The notes under the pieces: generated by a model
Databases searched by the model: none
What the model saw: only the letters and a program-made list of their open reading frames with translations
Told to the model about the DNA's origin: nothing
Made by a program: the position numbers and the translations under genes
Assembly: GCA_003194525.1 (NCBI GenBank)
Contig: NBIV01000242.1
Span: forward strand, 1 to 64,000
DNA length: 64,000 bases
DNA from: Gracilariopsis chorda
Taxonomy: Eukaryota; Rhodophyta; Florideophyceae; Gracilariales; Gracilariaceae
Direction of reading: 5' to 3'
In this document: positions 58,033 through 64,000 of the stretch, piece by piece
Layout: each line of letters opens with the position of its first letter
Numbering within the stretch: position 1 is the first letter of the stretch

Positions 58033-59355
58033 GTGATTCGATCCCGTGCTAGGGGTAGACGCCACGCCTGTTTGAAAGAACTACAGCCTACTAACCCCTT
58101 ATATACAGAGCTTTTATCTTATCGGTACTACAGCTCGGAAGCCTCCTCTTGGGATGGGACACCCCATGGTACGGGTCAGGGGAAGGAGTGCATCAAGTGG
58201 ATGGCTCTTTCATTTTATAACCAGTTCTTTACTGGGGCATACCCTATCCTTTTCTTGGATTTTCTTGCACGCTTTGTAGGGGAAGCAGATATCCTCTGTA
58301 TGAATGAGGGACAGGCGTTTGCTGACTTGCCGTATTTTCTACGTCTAATCGCTGGAGATCAGTCCACCTCTATCAAAGGATCTTCACGGCCCTCTGAAGG
58401 AGATGGCACTTGTTGGCCAGAAGCTGTTCAATATTTACTTCGCTTGTATGCGACATGGAATGCCATTCATGAGGCTACCCTCGCGCTACGCGACACTAAG
58501 CAAGGCCCAAGGGTAACGGAAACCGAATACTCAGTCCGACTGAACAAGGCCTTCCACCGTTGTTGTAATGTTTACTTGTCATTCGAGCGCTGTACCATAT
58601 TTATTGGTGGACTAGACGGACCTATCCGCACCCTTGTCTTCCAACGCCGCGAGGATAAGCGGAATGCTACCTACTTGGAGCTAGTTCAATAAGCAAAAGC
58701 GGAGGGAGACGCTATGCGTGCACGTTTCGGTGATCTGATGAGGTCTAGAGCACCACACCTGGCGGCTATCCCGTACTCGATATCCATGATGCCCCAGGAC
58801 TACGTCCGCCCCGAAGTGGATAATCTACATCTTGCTCGTGAGGATTTGGTGTCCGTCCCCACTACGCAGCTCCCATCTACCACAAAAGCCTCACAGCGGG
58901 AGGATACTCAACTGCTGTATGCCGACCGTCCTCCTGTTCGGGCCTCACAAGTCCACTATTCCGCTGGGATCCGTTCTCAGAGGCCTGTGTGGGTCGATAC
59001 GCGCACTGCGGCGAAGTTCCAGGAAAATGGACAGAAGGCCGAACTCATTCGGAAGTTGATATGTCATATTTGCTATGAACATGGACATACTTCTCCGCGC
59101 TGTGGTTTCACGGTGAAAAAGATGCCCATCATCGTAATTGGATATGAAGCGTTGACTCCCAAGGAGAAGGCATCGGTTCCGATGGCTTCGTATCTTCGTG
59201 CTAAAGCGGATTTGTCTCATGGGCATATCGCTGACAAGTCGATACCGGTTGCGCAGTCAGTTCACAACCCGATTCCTACCGCCGTTCGTGCTGACCCGCA
59301 GCCACCGTTGGCACAGAATGTCGCCTCCGTAAGAGAAGCCGCTCAGGGAAACTGA
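58033..59355 (+). pseudogene. Gypsy gag-region ORF 2
   Basis: Retrotransposon-gag-like helical region (GKECIKWMALSFYNQFFTGA, TETEYSVRLNKAFHRCCNVY) followed by a segment ending in a CICYEHGHTSPRC zinc-knuckle-like motif (about 59,060-59,100). Fossil part of the same element. Confidence 0.6.
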
Positions 59356-60248
59356 GTGGGGGAGCCTCCGATGGGGAGGCGCCCGAGTTGAGACCTAAGG
59401 CGCCGGATGCGTCAAAATCTCGCTCCCTGGTCACCATCCGTTCAAGGAAAATGACCAACATAGACGTGGATTGGACTACGATTGGTGCGTTGCGTCGCCC
59501 GTGGATACGGTACAGGAACAACTGGATCCCGGATAGAGCCATGGTTACGGTCAAGAGAAATTATAAAGTCTTTGCTGACCTTAACCTTTCCATCCAGTAT
59601 ATGGTGCGTCATCTTTCCATATTGGATACGGGTGCCAGCCCAAAATTCATTATTGAATCGTTGCTACCGTGAGAAATTCGTGCTCAAGTTCGTCAAGGAG
59701 CTGTTATCGACATTGCCGACGCTAACAATAACCCGTTCAAGACGGCAGGTATCGCTTCAATCGTTGTGAGGATTGGAAACTGCGTTGTGCATCTGGAATT
59801 CATCGTTTGCAAAACGCTTGACGCTCCCGTTATTTTGGGTTGTGACTTCTGTGATCGATTCGTCGATCCGATTCGGCCGCGGTTGCGGGAGGTTTCAATG
59901 GATGATGGTTCGACCGTACCGATTGTACGTCGCTCCCTGCGCAGGGCTTCATCAGAGTTGGTTCCTTTACCCGTTCCCCTGCAGGATTCCACACCTCCGA
60001 ATGAGTCACCGAAGCTACGTGTCGCAGGACCCGTCGCTATTTCTCCTGAATCCCAGGTAATGATCGATGTCACAGCCACCCCTCGAGGGCTACGAGTTCT
60101 TCAACCGCTGAACTCATTGTATGAGAAGTATCAGCTGGGCTTAGCGAATGGTGTAGCTCAAATATCGAATGAACACCGTTTTCAGGTCTTGATTGCCAAT
60201 ATTGGTAAGCAGGCCTAGTACCTGGCAAAGAACGAAGTTGTTGGAACC

Positions 60249-62690
60249 GTGTTACCGCATCCGACAGCTTTGATACCCACCAAGGTTTCAGCCGCGGAGA
60301 TACTTGGACTCACTCCGACCTCGGAAGACACGCCTCATTCTAAGGAGGGGGAGAGTGGTGAGTCTGTTTCGCAACAGGTGGACAACGAGAACGATTCGGA
60401 AATGAAGGCCGTTACTACGAGTTATGATAATTTCGACCCTGATAAGGAGTTGGAAACGTTGAATCTCGGACATGTTCCGGATTCGCACCGAAATAAACTG
60501 CGTGGTATGCTACGTGAGTTCAAACCTATGTTGAATGGCTCTCTTGTAGAAATTAAGTCACAAAAACACTGTATTGGCCTCGTGCATGGCGCACGGCCGA
60601 TTGCTCAGCACCCAAACCGAGCAGGCCCGGTGGTGCGGGAGGAGGACCAATTTCAAGGCGATAAGATGCTCCGCGCAGGATTCATTGAGCCCGCTCAGTC
60701 CCCTTGGACATCTCCAGTCGTACTGGCTCCGAGACCAGAGAGCTTCTGGCGTTTTTGTGTTGATTATTGACCCCTAAATGCCGTCACCACCAAGGATGTG
60801 TATCCGATACCTCCCATGGACGAGTATATCGACTCCCTTGGTGAGCCTACAGTTTTCTCCACATTGGAGGCGAACTGGGGTTACTGGCAAGTACCCGTTC
60901 GACCGGAAGAACGTGATAAGACTGCATTTGTATGTCATTCTGGACTTTACCGCTTTAATCGTATGCCCTTCAGATTACCGAATGCTCCAGCTACGTTTCA
61001 GCGTGCTTTGGATATTTTCCTCGCTTGCTTCAAATGGCGGAGGTGTCTCGTCTATCCTGAGGATATCATTATCTTCTCCACTAATCTGGATGATCACCTT
61101 GAACACCTTGGAGAGATCATGGCCACGTTACGTGATGCTGGAATTTGCTTGAAGTTAAGGATGTGTGAATTATTTACCAATTCGGTCAAGTATCTTGGGC
61201 ATGTTATCCGTCCAGGACGGCTACTGATCGAGGAGGCCCATGTTATGTCTGTCAAGGAGGGTAAGCACCCAACCACACACACTGAACTCTGTTCCTTCTT
61301 AGGAATTTGTAACGTCTATCGACGCTTCATTGCCAGCTTCGCCAGGATCGCTGTACCGCGTAGCGAACTCCTGAAGAAAGAACAGCCGCCAAAAATGGAT
61401 TCCCATATACCCGCTCAAGCGGAAGCCTTTGATGCTCTCGAAGAGGCAGTTACCTCTGTCCCGATATTTTCATTACCCAAGAAGGATCTACAATTCACCG
61501 TAGATAAGGATTCTAGTGCGTACTAGATCGATTGTGCTTTGTTCCAAACCACACCCGATGGGGAAAGAAAGCCAATTGGATACTGGTCACGAACGCTCAA
61601 AGTTCATGAACAGAACTATTCTGTATCAGAGAAGGAATTTCTTGCCATGGTATGGGCCTTGCAGAGATTGCGGCCATATCTTCTTGGCACCCGCTTTACC
61701 GTCAAAACGGATTATGCATTGCGTTGGTTGATGTCAATAACCAAACCTTCCGGACGTCTAATGCGTTCGAGGCTTCGGCTCGTCGAGTTTGACTATGAAA
61801 TGGCCTATAAGATAGGTAATCTAAACGCTCAAGCGGATGCATTATCTCGTTTAGGAACAGAAGGTGAAGCACTCCCCGTCGACGAAGACGACGAGAAGAT
61901 ACCGTGCTTTCTCTTTCAGGAGGACGACCAAGACTGGAATCTGGTGTCAGAGGATGTCTGTGATGACCTACTCGTCTCGAACCGAGAAGACCGGGAGTCG
62001 GCATCCTTTACCCCGATTACCTCCGAAGAACTGATTTGCAAACAGTTCGGAGATACGTTTTGCACGAAGATAAGCGCCCAGATTAATGGCGATGCTGATA
62101 TCCCCCTCGGAGTCAATTCACAGAGATATCAGGTCCTAACAGTCAGTTCTAACACGCAGGTCGTGGTTCTTCATTCTCTGCAATCTCGTGTTCTACTTCT
62201 ATCCCATCACTCGAAGATGTCGGCTCACCCTGGCGCCAGGAAGCTTTACACGACGCTTCGTAGGGATTTCTACTGGCCTGTACTAGCAATTGATTGTTAC
62301 TCAATGGTGAAACTTTGTACGCACTGTGCTCGCGAAGGAGTTACGTTTCGTCGCCATGCAACGAAATTGACGTTGTTCCTGGCACGGGCTCCTTTGGAAT
62401 TTGTGGCTATCGATATTTTCGGTGAGTTCCTCCGGACATTTTTTGGACATAATTATTTGCTGGTGACCACGGATAGGTTCTTTAAATTGGTCCGGACAGT
62501 TCCATTGAAGAAGACTACCGCTCGCAGTGATGCCGAAGCTTTTGTCTCTCAGTGGGTCTTGGTCTACGGCATGCCGGTTAATCTCCTTTCGGACAATGGA
62601 CCACAATGTGTGGCTGACTTCTTTCAAGACTTTTGTCGAATAATCGATGTGAAGAATTTTCTTTACAACAACCTACCACCCCCAATGTAA
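60249..62690 (+). pseudogene. Gypsy pol region (RT, RNase H, integrase)
   Basis: RT landmarks FSTLEANWGYWQVPVRPEER and YRFNRMPFRLPNAPATFQRA (about 60,860-61,010), CNVYRRFIASFARIA (about 61,310), RNase H YSVSEKEFLAMVWAL (about 61,617) and integrase VAIDIFGEFL..LLSDNGPQC (about 62,405-62,610). It is spread over adjacent frames. Fossil. Confidence 0.85.
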
Positions 62691-62953
62691 TGGGCAGGTG
62701 GAACGGTTTTAACCGTACCCTTTTATCGGCACCCCGTGCTTATACGGTTAAAATCCAAGGACTTGGGATCTTTTCATGGGTACAATTACGTATGTGTGTA
62801 ATACGCAAGTCCACGGAGTTACCAGTTTATTTCCATTTGGACTGGTTCTCTCACGTTCACCACCACCTGTGGCGGTCGAATCTCAACCCACGTTGTATAA
62901 TTTTCCGTCCAGAACGGATTACTACACCCAATGGAAAAATTGGCTAACTACTC

Positions 62954-63517
62954 TTGTTCGCTAAGTTGTCTATGGCGAAGGCACAAGGCGGTTATAAGAG
63001 GAATTTTGATACTCAGATCCGCCGGCCTCTTTCATTCCTTGAGAAAGGACAATTGGCCTTCGTTTGCAAGGAATACTATAATCCTGAGAAGGAGAAACGT
63101 CACAAAGTTTCAACCATCGCGGATGGCCCTTATAAGGTCGTCAACGTTGATAAGGACACAGTGGTACTGGACGTTGGTGACAATCACGAACGCTGTTCTC
63201 GAGATCGAGTGGTTCAAGCCGTTACAATCTATGCGGAGGCAAGATGTACCCATACTGAAATGGACGATACTGTGGTAGGCAAAGCTGCAAAGAAGGACAT
63301 TGGAATCACCCCTACAGGTACCAATCCCTCGCGAGTCCTTACCCACATACCGTCGCTTTCTTCCACCGATTCTTTGGTTACGAAACATTTGGTTCATGCT
63401 CGCTCTTTGGCGCCTGTTCATTTACCACCGGGCGTACGGTCGGCTCCCGATGTCGCTCTACCTAAGGAGGGGGAGGAAATTGCCCGCTCTGGCGAGGAAC
63501 ATTTGTCGGCGTTGTGA
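62954..63517 (+). pseudogene. Gypsy post-integrase tail
   Basis: Contains KGQLAFVCKEYYNPEKEKRHKV and DGPYKVVNVDKDTVVLDVGD (about 63,045-63,180), the GPF/Y-type module that follows Gypsy integrase cores, then a low-complexity tail. Fossil. Confidence 0.6.
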
Positions 63518-64000
63518 TCGTTGTCTAGCGCTCATGATACACGGTTTTCGGAAGTGGATCAGCCCCTTGCGGATACCCAAGTCGGCTCAGCTGAGATTGC
63601 TCCGAATGTAGGCACCGCAAAACTGCATTCGCGTGCTAACGCAAAAACGGATACTACACCCGTTGCGGGGGATATTACCCTTGTTAGCGAGGACGTCTCC
63701 CGCTCATCAGATGAAAACCATTCGCTCCAGAGTGCTGAATTATCTCACAACGTCGAGGACGTATCACGATTTGTTGATCGCTTTCGCGAAGCTTCCTCGA
63801 CGCAGTCGGACTTGGAAAATGACATCCGTGACCGACAGGAGATATTGGACACCGAAGCTCTGGTTAATTCTAGTTTGGGTATCTCAGATACTCCGTCGTC
63901 CACAGACCACACCATGACTGATGTTCGCTCGTTATCGCAGCCCGCTTCGCGTTCTAAAATGGTTACGGTAGATCCCAGTCTAATATGCAACCATTCTTCG

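Larger units (their letters stand above)
57017..64000 (+). mobile_element. Ty3/Gypsy element (fossil, runs off right edge)
   Basis: Plus-strand Gypsy in standard order: a gag-like region (57,355-59,355), an aspartic protease (LDTGASPKF, about 59,625), reverse transcriptase (about 60,590-61,400), RNase H (about 61,540-61,850), integrase with the HHSKMSAHPGARKL and CTHCAR zinc region (about 62,200-62,330) and core (to about 62,700), then a post-integrase tail (62,954-63,517) and further open sequence to the edge. RT-RNaseH-IN order puts it in Gypsy/Ty3. It has several breaks but is the least eroded retroelement here, so it is younger than the Copia nest. Confidence 0.85.

Noticed and set aside
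1-64000. tRNA, rRNA or other RNA genes
   Set aside because: I saw no convincing cloverleaf or rRNA signature. A covariance-model search was not possible by eye.

Overview
The window is repeat-rich eukaryotic nuclear DNA. No gene is clearly an ordinary host gene. It is a nest of decayed LTR retroelements (mostly Ty1/Copia, with Ty3/Gypsy at the right end), one broken pogo-like DNA transposon and, in the middle, one large and largely open DNA transposon that carries cargo. I cannot name the species. Dense Copia/Gypsy nests, few and short introns, and a Plavaka-type transposase would suit a repeat-laden red alga, another protist or a fungus; this is a low-confidence guess.

Layout. 1-18,122: at least six overlapping Copia fossils in both orientations, built from two LTR families. 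LTR1 is about 1.0 kb; LTR2 is about 0.72 kb and runs TG..CA. 18,123-36,604: one plus-strand LTR1 copy split by a 17.5-kb DNA transposon at 18,468-35,982. 36,605-38,850: Copia pol remnants and an LTR2 copy. 39,487-41,813: broken pogo-like transposase. About 41,930-47,751: a third Copia family with both LTRs, followed by a reverse gag remnant. 48.1-50.2 kb and 53.1-57.0 kb: no recognisable genes. 51,010-52,245: an interrupted, unrecognised ORF facing a Gypsy integrase fragment. 57,017 to the window end: a plus-strand Gypsy element running off the edge.

The central element is the main result. It has 22-bp terminal inverted repeats (19 of 22 matching) and a likely 3-bp GAC target duplication. Removing it restores a continuous LTR1 sequence. 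It encodes a Plavaka/KDZ-like (CACTA-related) transposase at the left end. Its cargo is a beta-class DNA methyltransferase joined to a SET domain, a large protein with a ParB/sulfiredoxin-type DGxHR domain, a 2-oxoglutarate/Fe(II) dioxygenase, a ketopantoate-reductase-like Rossmann protein, and three proteins I do not recognise. A nested palindrome (two 55-bp arms, each holding a 32-bp perfect palindrome centred on CGCGATCGCG) lies between the two divergent gene blocks, beside the ParB-like gene.

My inference is that the element carries its own chromatin and DNA-modification kit: a DNA and histone methyl writer, a candidate oxidative DNA demethylase or modifier, and a ParB-like protein with a possible cis site. 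This copy has some in-frame stops and frame changes, so it is probably a slightly decayed copy, or some genes contain short introns.
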